Positions 24,362 to 32,095 are shown, counted from the first letter of the stretch. The stretch is DNA of 64,000 bases from Geodermatophilaceae bacterium URHA0031 (GCA_000620205.1 JHVP01000002.1:124001-188000); one strand, 5' to 3'. The notes: generated by a model not told the origin, from the sequence alone. Numbers and translations are program-made.

Positions 24362-25450
24362 GTGACCGAGAGCCCGCACCCGCTGCTGCCGCCCGCGACG
24401 CCGGTCCTCCGGCTGGACGCCGAGGTGCTGCAGGTCGGCGGGCTCGACGGCGGTACCGGGCTCCGGGTCTCCCCCGCGGGCGCGGAGATCGCCAGCCTGC
24501 TGCGTCGGCTGGACGGGCGCCGCAGCCAGCGGGCGGTGCGCGCGGACGCGGTGACCGGTGGGCTGCCCGGCGACGTCGTCGACGACCTGCTGACCGGCCT
24601 GCGCGCGGCCGGCCTGGTGCACGACCTCGCCGCGACCGACCTGCTCGCCACCGACCCCGGCCCGGCGGCCACCGCCCGGGCCGCGGCCGAGCTGCCTGCG
24701 GCGGTGACCGGCCGGCAGGACGGCGGCCGGTGGCGGGCGCGCCGGCAGAGCGCGGTGGTCGTGGAAGGGGCCAACCGGGTCGGGACGCCGCTGGCCGCCG
24801 TGCTGGCCGCCAGCGGCGTCGGCAGGGTGCACGTCCGCGACCGGGGGACGACCGGAGCCGGGGACGCGATCGTGGGCGGGGCGAGCGCGGCCGACGAGGG
24901 GCGCCCGCGGTCGCTGTCCGCGGCCGACGCCGTCCGCCGGGCCAGTCCGCTCACCGACCTGCGCCCCCTGCCGCCGGACACCGCACCGGACCTCGTCGTG
25001 CTCACCCGGCCGTGGGCGGCGGTCGACCCGCTGTCGGTGGTCTGGCAGCGGGCTGGGACACCCCACCTGGTGGCGACGGTGCGGCAGGAGACCGGGGTCG
25101 TCGGCCCGTTCGTGCTGCCCGGCGTCAGCAGCTGCCTGCACTGCGCCGAGGCACGGCGCCGGGACGACGACCCGTCCTGGCCGCGGCTGGCCGCCCAGCT
25201 CGCCGCCGCCGACACCGATCCCGGCGGCTCGACGATCACCTGCCTCCTCACCGCGCTGACCGCCGCGGTCCAGGTGCTCGCCCACCTGGACGGCTCGGGG
25301 CAGCCCGCGACCGTCGACGCCACCCTCGAACTGGGCCCCCCGGCCTTCCTGCCGCGGCTGCGCAGGTGGCCGCCGCACCCCTCCTGCGGCTGCGTCGGCC
25401 GGGTCCAGCGCGGCCGGGACGGGGACAGGGGACACTGGGCCGGTGACTGA
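24362..25450 (+). CDS. E1-like/ThiF-fold protein with leader-peptide-binding-type N terminus
   Basis: A 362-residue protein related to ThiF-family and cyclodehydratase (TIGR03882-type) proteins. Residues about 35-85 form a winged-helix-like segment (PAGAEIASLLRRLDGRRS...LRAAGLVHD) like the peptide-recognition domain of RiPP enzymes. The E1-like part begins at SAVVVEGANRVGTPLAAVLAASGVGRVHVRD, where the usual GxGxxG is degenerate. Zinc-ligand pairs are CLHC near residue 260 and CGC near 345. No YcaO, protease or precursor peptide is nearby. GTG 24362 begins at the family N terminus. It overlaps the kinase gene by 8 bp. Confidence 0.72.
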   Translation: MTESPHPLLPPATPVLRLDAEVLQVGGLDGGTGLRVSPAGAEIASLLRRLDGRRSQRAVRADAVTGGLPGDVVDDLLTGLRAAGLVHDLAATDLLATDPGPAATARAAAELPAAVTGRQDGGRWRARRQSAVVVEGANRVGTPLAAVLAASGVGRVHVRDRGTTGAGDAIVGGASAADEGRPRSLSAADAVRRASPLTDLRPLPPDTAPDLVVLTRPWAAVDPLSVVWQRAGTPHLVATVRQETGVVGPFVLPGVSSCLHCAEARRRDDDPSWPRLAAQLAAADTDPGGSTITCLLTALTAAVQVLAHLDGSGQPATVDATLELGPPAFLPRLRRWPPHPSCGCVGRVQRGRDGDRGHWAGD

Positions 25451-26765
25451 CACCGGACAGGACATCCCACGGGGGGCGGTGTCCCGAACGGCGCGGCTGG
25501 CCGCGCTCCCCCTGGGCGCCGCAGGACGAGCCACGCTGGGCATCGGCAAGAAGCTGTCCGGGCGGTCGGCCGAGGAGGTCGACGCCGAGCTGCAGCAGCG
25601 GACCGCCGAACAGCTGTTCGCCGTCCTCGGTCAGCTCAAGGGCGGGGCGATGAAGCTCGGCCAGCAGTTGTCCATCTTCGAGGCCGCGGTGCCCGAGGAG
25701 GTCGCCGGCCCGTACCGGGAGGCCCTGGTCAAGCTCCAGGAGGCCGCGCCGCCGATGCCGGTGCGCACGGTGCACGCGGTGCTCGCCCAGCAGCTGGGCG
25801 GCCGGTGGCGCGAGCGGTTCCGCGAGTTCGACGACGTCCCCGCCGCCGCCGCGAGCATCGGGCAGGTGCACCGGGCCACCTGGCGGGACGGCCGGGACGT
25901 CGCGGTGAAGATCCAGTACCCGGGGGCCGGCACCGCGCTGATGGCCGACCTCAACCAGCTGGCCCGCTTCGCCCGGCTGTTCGCCACGATGTTCCCCGGC
26001 ATGGAGGTCAAGCCCCTCATCGCCGAGCTGAAGGCCCGGGCCGAGGAGGAGCTGGACTACGGGCTGGAGGCCGACGCCCAGCGCGGGTTCGCCGCCGCCT
26101 ACGCGGGCGACGAGAAGATCGTCGTCCCCCGGGTGGTCGCCAGCGCACCGAAGGTGATCGTCTCGGAGTGGCTGGAGGGCACGCCGCTGTCGGCGATCAT
26201 CGCCGACGGCACTCGCGAGCAGCGGGACCGTGCCGGGCTGCTGATGGTCGAGCTGCACTTCTCCGGCCCGCAGCGCGCCGGGCTGCTGCACGCCGACCCG
26301 CACCCGGGCAACTTCCGGCTGCTGCCCGACGGACGGCTGGGGGTCATCGACTTCGGCGCCACGGCCCGGCTGCCCGACGGGCTGCCCGAGCCGATCGGCC
26401 GGCTGGTGCGCTGGGCGCTGGAGGGCCGCGCCGAGGACGTGCTCGCCGACCTGCGCGTCGAGGGGTTCGTCCGGCAGACCGTCGAGGTGGACGCCCAGGG
26501 GGTGCTCGACTTCCTGCTCCCCTTCCTGGCACCGCTGGCCGCGCCGGACTTCCAGTTCACCCGGGCGTGGATGCAGGAGCAGGCGGCCCGGATCGGCGAC
26601 CCGCGCAACGACGCCAGCCGGCTCGGCCGGCAGCTCAACCTGCCCCCGTCCTACCTGCTCATCCACCGGGTGACGATCGGTTCGATCGGCGTGCTCTGCC
26701 AGCTCGACGCCCGGGCGCCCTACCGGGGCGTCTGTGAGCGGTGGCTGCCCGGCTTCGCCGGGTAG
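25443..26765 (+). CDS. ABC1/AarF (UbiB) family atypical kinase
   Basis: A 440-residue UbiB-type kinase-like protein. It carries the KxGQ motif (GAMKLGQQLS, residues about 61-70), the AAAASIGQVHRA Ala-rich nucleotide loop near 137, VAVKIQYPG with the lysine, the ExD (EEELDYGLEAD) and the metal-binding DPHPGNF and VIDFGAT. These proteins support quinone or lipid metabolism and have ATPase activity. GTG start overlaps the E1-like gene by 8 bp, so the two are coupled. The orthologous position in M. tuberculosis (Rv3197) is next to whiB7, as here. Confidence 0.93.
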   Translation: MTDTGQDIPRGAVSRTARLAALPLGAAGRATLGIGKKLSGRSAEEVDAELQQRTAEQLFAVLGQLKGGAMKLGQQLSIFEAAVPEEVAGPYREALVKLQEAAPPMPVRTVHAVLAQQLGGRWRERFREFDDVPAAAASIGQVHRATWRDGRDVAVKIQYPGAGTALMADLNQLARFARLFATMFPGMEVKPLIAELKARAEEELDYGLEADAQRGFAAAYAGDEKIVVPRVVASAPKVIVSEWLEGTPLSAIIADGTREQRDRAGLLMVELHFSGPQRAGLLHADPHPGNFRLLPDGRLGVIDFGATARLPDGLPEPIGRLVRWALEGRAEDVLADLRVEGFVRQTVEVDAQGVLDFLLPFLAPLAAPDFQFTRAWMQEQAARIGDPRNDASRLGRQLNLPPSYLLIHRVTIGSIGVLCQLDARAPYRGVCERWLPGFAG

Positions 26766-26842
26766 GGCTTCCCGGCCATCACACCGTCGTCCTCCGGACG
26801 ACACCTCGGCCACGTGCCGACCCCGACAGGCTGAGCCGTGGG

Positions 26843-26886
26843 GTCCGTCCCTGTCGGGAGCCTGCGGCGCCGCGACAGGGACGGAC
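26843..26886. terminator. Bidirectional terminator after the ABC1 kinase gene
   Basis: A perfect 14-bp inverted repeat (GTCCGTCCCTGTCG, arms 26843-26856 and 26873-26886, 16-nt loop) between convergent genes. Confidence 0.75.
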
Positions 26887-26914
26887 AGCGGCTGACGCCG
26901 CAACTACTCCTCCG

Positions 26915-27079
26915 TCACCAGACGGCGGAGTTGGCCCGGGCGGCGCGCTGGGACGCCCGGGCCGCCCGGCGGGACCAGCGCCGGGCGCTGGTCAGCCGGC
27001 GGGCGCGGGCGGCCTCCCCGGCCTCGGCGAGCCGCTGGTCCATGTGGGAGCGGGCGAGCTCCTGGTCGATCAGGTACAT
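26915..27079 (-). CDS. Small basic hypothetical protein
   Basis: A 54-residue protein starting MYLIDQELARSHMDQRL and continuing with an alanine/arginine-rich helix (AEAGEAARARRLTSARR...). AGAGGAG lies 5 nt before the ATG at 27079, which supports real translation. No domain recognised. It is downstream of whiB7 on the same strand, separated by two hairpins. Confidence 0.6.
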   Translation of the reverse strand: MYLIDQELARSHMDQRLAEAGEAARARRLTSARRWSRRAARASQRAARANSAVW

Positions 27080-27100
27080 CTCATCTCCTCTGGGTGCAGG

Positions 27101-27164
27101 GACGCCGTCGGACGGCGTCGGGTGGAGGTGCATCGGGTGACGGGGCGCCCGGACGACGGGCGCC
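27101..27164 (-). terminator. Two hairpins between whiB7 and the small downstream gene
   Basis: GGCGCCCG/CGGGCGCC (27144-27164, 8-bp perfect stem) lies 37 nt after the whiB7 stop and is its likely terminator. A second stem GACGCCG/CGGCGTC (27101-27119) follows. Confidence 0.6.
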
Positions 27165-27200
27165 GGACGGCGGACGGGTGCGCGGTGCGGTGGTGGCCGC

Positions 27201-27533
27201 TCACGCCGCCACCTCCGCACGGACCTTCGGCGGGCGGCCGCGGGGCCGCTTGCGGGCGATGACGACGCCCCGGTCGAAGATCTCCCCGCCCCAGACGCCC
27301 CAGGGCTCCGCCCGTTCGAGCGCGCCGGCCAGGCACGCGCTCCGGACGGGGCACTCGGCGCACAGCCGCTTGGCCTGCTCGAGGTCGGCCGGGCGCTCGG
27401 CGAACCACAGGTCGGGGTCCTGGACCCGGCAGGGCAGTGCCCGCCGGGCGCCCGCCGGCTCGTGGGTGGACGCGTGCGTGCGGTCGAGCCCGAGCCGGGA
27501 ACGGGACGGCGCTGGGTCGATCGTGGTCTGCAC
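27201..27533 (-). CDS. whiB7: WhiB7-type Fe-S transcriptional regulator
   Basis: A 110-residue Wbl protein. The four cluster cysteines are in ALPC and LCAECPVRSAC. The turn GVWGGEIFDRG is followed by the C-terminal AT-hook KRPRGRPPK, the hallmark of WhiB7/WblC, which binds SigA and activates antibiotic-resistance genes after ribosome stress. It is located between the ABC1 kinase and uvrD2 as in mycobacteria. GTG 27533 follows GAGGAGAGCGG. A roughly 600-nt leader with a promoter, two leader ORFs and two hairpins precedes it, suggesting attenuation. Confidence 0.93.
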   Translation of the reverse strand: MQTTIDPAPSRSRLGLDRTHASTHEPAGARRALPCRVQDPDLWFAERPADLEQAKRLCAECPVRSACLAGALERAEPWGVWGGEIFDRGVVIARKRPRGRPPKVRAEVAA

Positions 27534-27562
27534 GGCCGCTCTCCTCTTCTTCGTCTCTGCGG

Positions 27563-27588
27563 CCGGTCGGCGGAGGCCCGCCGACCGG
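27563..27588 (-). promoter_or_regulatory. whiB7 leader hairpin 2, near the ribosome-binding site
   Basis: A perfect 11-bp stem (CCGGTCGGCGG and complement, 4-nt loop) whose end lies about 20 nt upstream of the whiB7 Shine-Dalgarno. It may act as part of the attenuator or as a translation block. Confidence 0.5.
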
Positions 27589-27628
27589 TGGTCGGTGTGG
27601 GGTCCGCGGACTCGCCTGGCGAAAGACG

Positions 27629-27665
27629 GAGGCCGCGGTTCCCGGTGTCCGGGATCCGCGGCCTC
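27629..27665 (-). terminator. whiB7 leader hairpin 1, candidate attenuator
   Basis: A 17-bp stem with one mismatch (arms 27629-27645 and 27649-27665, loop of 3) followed on the minus strand by GTCTTTCG. It is the strongest terminator-like structure between the 103-residue leader ORF and whiB7. Confidence 0.6.
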
Positions 27666-27688
27666 GAGGAGGACCAGCTGAGCGGTGG

Positions 27689-28000
27689 CTAGCTCAGTGG
27701 GTCTTCCGGGGGCAGGTCACCCGGGGTGCTGCTGGGGTGCTCGACGGGCACGCCGGCGACGGCGAACCACGGCAGAGCGGTGGTCTGGACGGACGGACGG
27801 ACGGTGCCGCCGAGGGCGGTGCCCGCGGCGCTCAGGCCGCGGAGACGGAACGGGGACGCGGTGCCGGAGACGGGCAGACCCGTCCCCTTCCACGGAGCGG
27901 CGGAGGGCGCCGTGCGGACGACCCGATCGGCGGAGCACATGCCGACGGCCGGCGGGGTCACGGTGCCTGCGCCGGTGTACGTCGTGTCGGTGCTGATCAC
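27689..28000 (-). CDS. Hypothetical protein encoded in the whiB7 leader
   Basis: A 103-residue protein with no recognised domain. The codon third positions are nearly all G or C, like the neighbouring genes, so it is probably translated. GTG 28000 follows GGAAGGAGG. Its start overlaps the stop of a 41-codon upstream ORF (GTGA), which suggests translational coupling. Visible sequence is Gly/Thr/Ala-rich with APWKGTGLPVSGTASPF and TTALPWFAVAGVPVEH. It lies between the promoter at 28140 and whiB7, separated from whiB7 by hairpins. Confidence 0.6.
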   Translation of the reverse strand: MISTDTTYTGAGTVTPPAVGMCSADRVVRTAPSAAPWKGTGLPVSGTASPFRLRGLSAAGTALGGTVRPSVQTTALPWFAVAGVPVEHPSSTPGDLPPEDPLS

Positions 28001-28122
28001 GGGGCCCCTCCTTCCGGGGGTCGGAGCCCGGCCTGCCGGCCGGTCTCGCTGCGGTCTGTGCTCGTGCGGTGCTGCTCGTGCGGTGCTGCTCGTGCGTTGG
28101 TGCGGAGTGCGTCCTGGGTCAC
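27997..28122 (-). CDS. Short upstream ORF in the whiB7 leader
   Basis: A 41-codon ORF, GTG at 28122, beginning MTQDALRTNARAAPHEQHR. It starts about 10 nt after the predicted transcription start of the promoter at 28140-28169 and its TGA overlaps the next ORF's GTG. Codon use is less GC3-biased than in real genes here, which fits a regulatory uORF rather than a functional protein. It contains the 14-bp tandem repeats. Confidence 0.4.
   Translation of the reverse strand: MTQDALRTNARAAPHEQHRTSTDRSETGRQAGLRPPEGGAP
28061..28102. repeat. 14-bp tandem repeat, three copies
   Basis: CTCGTGCGGTGCTG repeated at 28061-28074 and 28075-28088 exactly, with a third degenerate copy at 28089-28102. It lies inside the upstream ORF of the whiB7 leader. 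Confidence 0.85.
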
Positions 28123-28139
28123 TCCCAGGTGGTGATCGA

Positions 28140-28169
28140 AGGCTAGGGGACCCGCGGAGGAGGGGTCAA
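28140..28169 (-). promoter_or_regulatory. whiB7 promoter with AT tract
   Basis: On the minus strand, TTGACC (28164-28169), exactly 17 nt spacer, then TAGCCT (28140-28145), close to the primary sigma consensus. A TTAAT tract lies about 6 nt upstream of the -35 box, the position where the WhiB7 AT-hook contacts DNA at mycobacterial WhiB7 promoters. Autoregulation is inferred. Confidence 0.65.
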
Positions 28170-28221
28170 CCGGATTAACGGCGGAACCTGAGGAACCCTG
28201 TCTGCGCAGCTCAGCGGGCCC

Positions 28222-30237
28222 TCATGCCTCGATGACGCCGAGCACCTCGGTGCCGTACATCTCCAGCTTGCGGGCGCCCACGCCGGGCAGCGCCGACAGC
28301 TCCCGCACCGAGGACGGCCGGCTCTCCGCGATCGCCTGCAGCGTGGCGTCGGTGAAGACGACGTAGGCCGGGACCGACGCCGCCTGGGCGGCGCTGCTCC
28401 GCCACGCCCGCAGCCGCTCGAACAGCTCCCCCGCCTCGCCCTCGAGCACGACCTTGGCCCGCTTGGCCGGGCGCCGCGGCGCCGCGGCGGCGTCGGGGGC
28501 GAGCCCGTCGAGGAACCGGCTGCGCGGCCGCGACCGCCTCCCGCCGGGGTTCCGCGCCAGCGACCAGGACAGCGTCAACTCCTCGCGGGCGCGGGTGACC
28601 GCGACGTAGAGCAGCCGCCGCTCCTCCTCGACCGCCTCCGGGCGCGACTGGGACTGCGCGATCGGCACGACGCCGTCCACCAGGCCCACCACGAACACCG
28701 CGTCCCACTCCAGGCCCTTGGCCGCGTGCATCGACGCCAGCGTCACGCCCTGCACGGTCGGTGCGTGCTGGGCGTTCGCCCGCTCGGCGAGGTGCCCGAC
28801 GAAGCCGGCGAGGTCCAGCGTGGGCTGCTCGGCGACGAGGTCGACGGCGAGGTCGACGAGGGCGGCCAGCGACTGCCAGCGGTCCCGCGCCGTGCCACCC
28901 GGCGGGGGGCGGTGCTCCACCCAGCCGGTGGAGGCCAGCACGTCGCGGACGGCGGGCACCAGGGCACCGGGCTCGTTGCCGCCCGCCGCGGCGCCGCGCA
29001 GCAGCAGCACCGCCTCCCGGATCTCGGGCCGCTCGAAGAACCGCTCACCGCCCTTGAGCACGTAGGGGACGCCGACGTCGGCCAGCGCCGACTCGTACAC
29101 CTGCGACTGCGCGTTGATCCGGAACAGGACGGCGATCTCGCTGGCCGGCAGGCCGGCGTCGATGAGCTCGCGGCAGGCCCTCGCGACCGCGGCGGCCTCG
29201 GACGGCTCGTCGGGGTGCTCGACGAACCTCGGCGCCGGGCCCTCGGCGCGCTGGCCCAGCAGCCGCAGGCCGGGCAGCCCCTTGCGCGGGGGCGCCTGGC
29301 CGATGAGCTTGTTGGCCAGGCCCACCACCTGCGGGGTCGACCGGTAGTCCCGCTCGAGCTTGACCACCTCGGCATCGCCGTAGCGGTCGGCGAAGCCGAG
29401 CAGGTACTCGGGGTCGGCGCCGGTGAAGGAGTAGATGGTCTGGTTGGGGTCGCCGACGACGCACACCTCGGCGCGACCGCCCAGCCAGGCGTCCAGCAGG
29501 CGCTGCTGCAGCGGGTTCACGTCCTGGTACTCGTCCACGACGAAGTGCCGGTACTGCGCCCGCACCTCGCGGGCGACGTCCGGGTGCTCCTCGATCGCGT
29601 AGGCGGTGACCAGCAGCAGGTCCTCGAAGTCCAGCGACCCGTCGCGGGACTTCGCCTCCTCGTAGCTGCGGTAGACCGCAGCGACCGCCGAGGGGTCGAA
29701 CGGGGCCTCCCGCGAGGCCGCGACGGCCCGGGCCGGGTAGTCCTCCGGGGTGGCCAGCGTGGTCTTCGCCCACTCGATCTCGCTGGCCAGGTCGCGCAGG
29801 CTCGCGCGGTCGGTGGTCAGCCGGTTGCGGGTCGCGGCACCGGCCACCACCCGGAGCTTGTTCTCGATCAGCTCGGGCATCGGGCCGCCGAGCACCCGGG
29901 GCGCGAAGTACCGCAGCTGGCGCATCGCCGCCGCGTGGAAGGTGCGCGCCTGCACACCGCCCACGCCCAGCGCCGACAGCCGGCCGCGCAGCTCACCGGC
30001 CGCGCGCGCGGTGAAGGTCACCGCCAGGACCTGCTCGGGGACGTACTCCCCCAGGTGCACGCCGTAGGCGATCCGGTGGGTGATCGTCCGGGTCTTGCCG
30101 GTGCCGGCACCGGCGAGGATGCAGACCGGCCCGCGCACCGCCTCGGCCGCGGCCCGCTGCTGCTCGTCCAGCCCGGCCAGCACCGCCTCCGCGCCCGCCG
30201 TCCCCTCGACCACCTGCTCTTCTGCGACCCGCGGCAT
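28222..30237 (-). CDS. uvrD2: ATP-dependent DNA helicase UvrD2, HRDC-type
   Basis: A 671-residue superfamily 1A helicase. Walker A AGAGTGKTRT is near residue 45, Walker B FVVDEYQDVNPLQQ near 235, motif IV QTIYSFTGA, motif V HAAKGLEWDAVF and motif VI VAVTRAREELTL. The C-terminal HRDC domain (LRAWRSSAAQAASVPAYVVFTDATL) is characteristic of UvrD2. The zinc tetracysteine between the motor and HRDC domain described for mycobacterial UvrD2 is absent. ATG 30237 is preferred. Neighbours whiB7 and mycoredoxin match the mycobacterial locus. Confidence 0.94.
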   Translation of the reverse strand: MPRVAEEQVVEGTAGAEAVLAGLDEQQRAAAEAVRGPVCILAGAGTGKTRTITHRIAYGVHLGEYVPEQVLAVTFTARAAGELRGRLSALGVGGVQARTFHAAAMRQLRYFAPRVLGGPMPELIENKLRVVAGAATRNRLTTDRASLRDLASEIEWAKTTLATPEDYPARAVAASREAPFDPSAVAAVYRSYEEAKSRDGSLDFEDLLLVTAYAIEEHPDVAREVRAQYRHFVVDEYQDVNPLQQRLLDAWLGGRAEVCVVGDPNQTIYSFTGADPEYLLGFADRYGDAEVVKLERDYRSTPQVVGLANKLIGQAPPRKGLPGLRLLGQRAEGPAPRFVEHPDEPSEAAAVARACRELIDAGLPASEIAVLFRINAQSQVYESALADVGVPYVLKGGERFFERPEIREAVLLLRGAAAGGNEPGALVPAVRDVLASTGWVEHRPPPGGTARDRWQSLAALVDLAVDLVAEQPTLDLAGFVGHLAERANAQHAPTVQGVTLASMHAAKGLEWDAVFVVGLVDGVVPIAQSQSRPEAVEEERRLLYVAVTRAREELTLSWSLARNPGGRRSRPRSRFLDGLAPDAAAAPRRPAKRAKVVLEGEAGELFERLRAWRSSAAQAASVPAYVVFTDATLQAIAESRPSSVRELSALPGVGARKLEMYGTEVLGVIEA

Positions 30238-30384
30238 CCCCACACGACGAGTCTCCCAGCCCGTGCCGACGGTCGGGGGAAGGATCCCCAGGGACGCGGC
30301 GTTGGTCGGGCGCAGGCCCCGGACGCCCCGGCCATCCCTCCCCCGGGTGGCCCGCCCGGGGAGACGCGAGGGAGGATCCACCCG

Positions 30385-30648
30385 ATGAGCGCTCCGACGA
30401 CCGCGGTGACCATGTACACCACGAACTGGTGTGGTTACTGCATGCGGCTGAAGAAGCTGATGCAGCGCGACGGCATCGACTTCGCCGAGGTCAACATCGA
30501 GGTGGACGAGAGCGCCGCCGAGCTGGTCATGGAGGCGAACGGCGGGAACCGCACGGTGCCCACGCTGGTGTTCGCCGACGGCACCGCCCTGACCAACCCG
30601 AGCATCGACCAGGTGAAGGCCCAGCTCGCACAGCTCCCGGGCGCGTGA
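30385..30648 (+). CDS. mrx1: Mycoredoxin (glutaredoxin-like)
   Basis: An 87-residue thioredoxin-fold protein with the CGYC active site (TTNWCGYCMRLK) at about residues 16-19 and the cis-proline loop RTVPTLVFADG. This is the Mrx1 pattern: it reduces protein-mycothiol mixed disulfides using mycothiol. GGAGG sits 9 nt upstream of ATG 30385. It is divergent from uvrD2, the same arrangement as Rv3198A/Rv3198c, and implies that the organism makes mycothiol. Confidence 0.93.
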   Translation: MSAPTTAVTMYTTNWCGYCMRLKKLMQRDGIDFAEVNIEVDESAAELVMEANGGNRTVPTLVFADGTALTNPSIDQVKAQLAQLPGA

Positions 30649-30743
30649 TCCCCGGCCCGCGGCCCCCGGGGGGCGATGATCGCCACCCGGGGGACTGCGG
30701 GACGGCACCCTCCGACCGGCCGTTCGCAGCGGGAGAGGGTGTG

Positions 30744-31430
30744 ATGGACGCGACGGTGGAGCAGGCTGCCGCGCTGGTCCCTGCGCTGCTGCCCCCCGAC
30801 GTGGTGCGCATGCCGACCGGGCAGCCGGCCGCCCTGGTGGTCCGGAGCGGCCGCGGCTGGACGGTGCTGAGCCCTGAGGACGGCGCGTGGGCGGACGTCT
30901 CGGGCCGGGTCGCCGGTGAGGGCGAGGCGCTGGGTCTGGTCGAGGCGATGTCGCTGGCGGACCTGGTCGCCGCCGAGCACGGGTCCAGCCCAGAACCCGG
31001 CCGGGACGCCCGCCGGGCGGCCCGCACGGGCACCGGCGCAGCTGACGAGGACGACGCCGCACCGCCCGCCGACCCGCGGGACGAGGAGATCACGGCGCTG
31101 CGGCGCACCGTCGGTCAGCTCGAGCACGCGCTGGCCGCGCGGGTGTCGATCGAACGCGCGATCGGCGTCCTCGCCGAACGGCACGGCACCACCCCGCGGG
31201 CGGCCTTCGAGGCCCTCCGCCGGAACGCACGCTCCCAGGGCCGGGCGGCCCAGGAGCTGGCCACGGAGGTGCTCGACGGCCTGGCCGACGGTGCCGACGT
31301 CCCGGGGCCGCCCGCCGTCCACCCGACCGGCGAGCCGCGCCCGGTGGTGGTCGGGTCCGCCGCCCGGCGGGTGCAACGCGGCCCGCGCCGGGCCGGCAGC
31401 GGCGACGTCGTCCCCGGGGCTCCCCGCTGA
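30744..31430 (+). CDS. ANTAR-domain RNA-binding regulator
   Basis: A 228-residue protein. The C-terminal ANTAR three-helix domain is clear at about 125-180: LEHALAARVSIERAIGVLAERHGTTPRAAFEALRRNARSQGR, with the conserved alanine and hydrophobic pattern that bind tandem hairpin RNAs to prevent termination. The N-terminal 90 residues are a small unrecognised domain (WTVLSPEDGAWADVSG), and a disordered acidic linker joins them. There is no GAF or receiver domain in view. ATG 30744 follows GGGAGAGGG. Its stop codon overlaps a possible CTG start of the next gene. Confidence 0.88.
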   Translation: MDATVEQAAALVPALLPPDVVRMPTGQPAALVVRSGRGWTVLSPEDGAWADVSGRVAGEGEALGLVEAMSLADLVAAEHGSSPEPGRDARRAARTGTGAADEDDAAPPADPRDEEITALRRTVGQLEHALAARVSIERAIGVLAERHGTTPRAAFEALRRNARSQGRAAQELATEVLDGLADGADVPGPPAVHPTGEPRPVVVGSAARRVQRGPRRAGSGDVVPGAPR

Positions 31431-32095
31431 GCGCTCCGCTCCCGCTCTCCCCACCGGCGCTCGCCGATCGGCTGGCCGCGCTGCTCGCGGGGATCTCCCC
31501 CGAGCCCGGCGCCGCCGCACTGCGGGTCGCCGTCGACGGCATGGACCTGCCCGGAGCTGCCGGGGTCACCGGACCGCACCAGCTGGCCGCGGAGCTGGCC
31601 ACCCGGCTGCCCGGCCTGAGCCGTCCGGCGGTCGTCGTCCCGGCCGAGGGCTTCTACCGGCCGGCCTCGCTGCGGCTCGAACACGGCCGCACCGACCCGG
31701 ACGCGCGCTACACCGACTGGCTGGACTCCGCGGCGCTGGCCCGCGAGGTGCTCGACCGCAGCGGACCGCGGGGGCCGGGTGAGCACCTGCCCGCGCTGTG
31801 GGACCTGGAGCGGGACCGCGCCGCCCGGCTGGACTACCGTCCGACGCCGCCCGGAGGGGTGCTGCTGGTGCCCGGGTCACTGCTGCAGGGCCTCGGGCTG
31901 GCGTTCGACGTGGTCGTCCACCTGCGCGTCGGGCCCGCCGCCCGCCGGCGCCGGGTGCCCGCGGACCGGGCCTGGGAGCTGCCCGCCTTCGACCGCTACG
32001 ACGACGAGGTGGACCCCACCTCGCTCGCCGACGCGGTCGTCCTCGCCGACCACCCCGACCGGCCCGCCCTCGTCCTGCAGGGGCTATTCGCCTGA
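31427..32095 (+). CDS. Uridine kinase-like NTPase with degenerate P-loop
   Basis: A protein of 185 residues from the ATG at 31541, or 222 residues from CTG 31427, overlapping the ANTAR stop as CTGA. The longer form is favoured because conserved LADRLAALL and the P-loop strand LRVAVDG lie before the ATG. The loop itself, DLPGAAGVTGPHQLA, lacks the GxxGK[ST] lysine. The rest follows the uridine-kinase-like actinobacterial family: EGFYRPASLR, DWLDSAALAREVLD, a Pro-rich lid and AFDRYDDEVDP. ATP binding is doubtful. It ends 12 bp inside the convergent nudC gene. Confidence 0.65.
   Translation: MSAPLPLSPPALADRLAALLAGISPEPGAAALRVAVDGMDLPGAAGVTGPHQLAAELATRLPGLSRPAVVVPAEGFYRPASLRLEHGRTDPDARYTDWLDSAALAREVLDRSGPRGPGEHLPALWDLERDRAARLDYRPTPPGGVLLVPGSLLQGLGLAFDVVVHLRVGPAARRRRVPADRAWELPAFDRYDDEVDPTSLADAVVLADHPDRPALVLQGLFA

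Noticed and set aside
24108-24365. 85-codon ORF with an AAAGGAGG nearby in the DUF45/E1-like intergenic region
   Set aside because: The Shine-Dalgarno is inside the ORF rather than before its start, and the next start codons are too far away. Codon use is not gene-like.
27694-27720. 8-codon GTG ORF just upstream of the whiB7 hairpins
   Set aside because: It lies in another frame inside the end of the 103-codon ORF and has no ribosome-binding site; too short to support.
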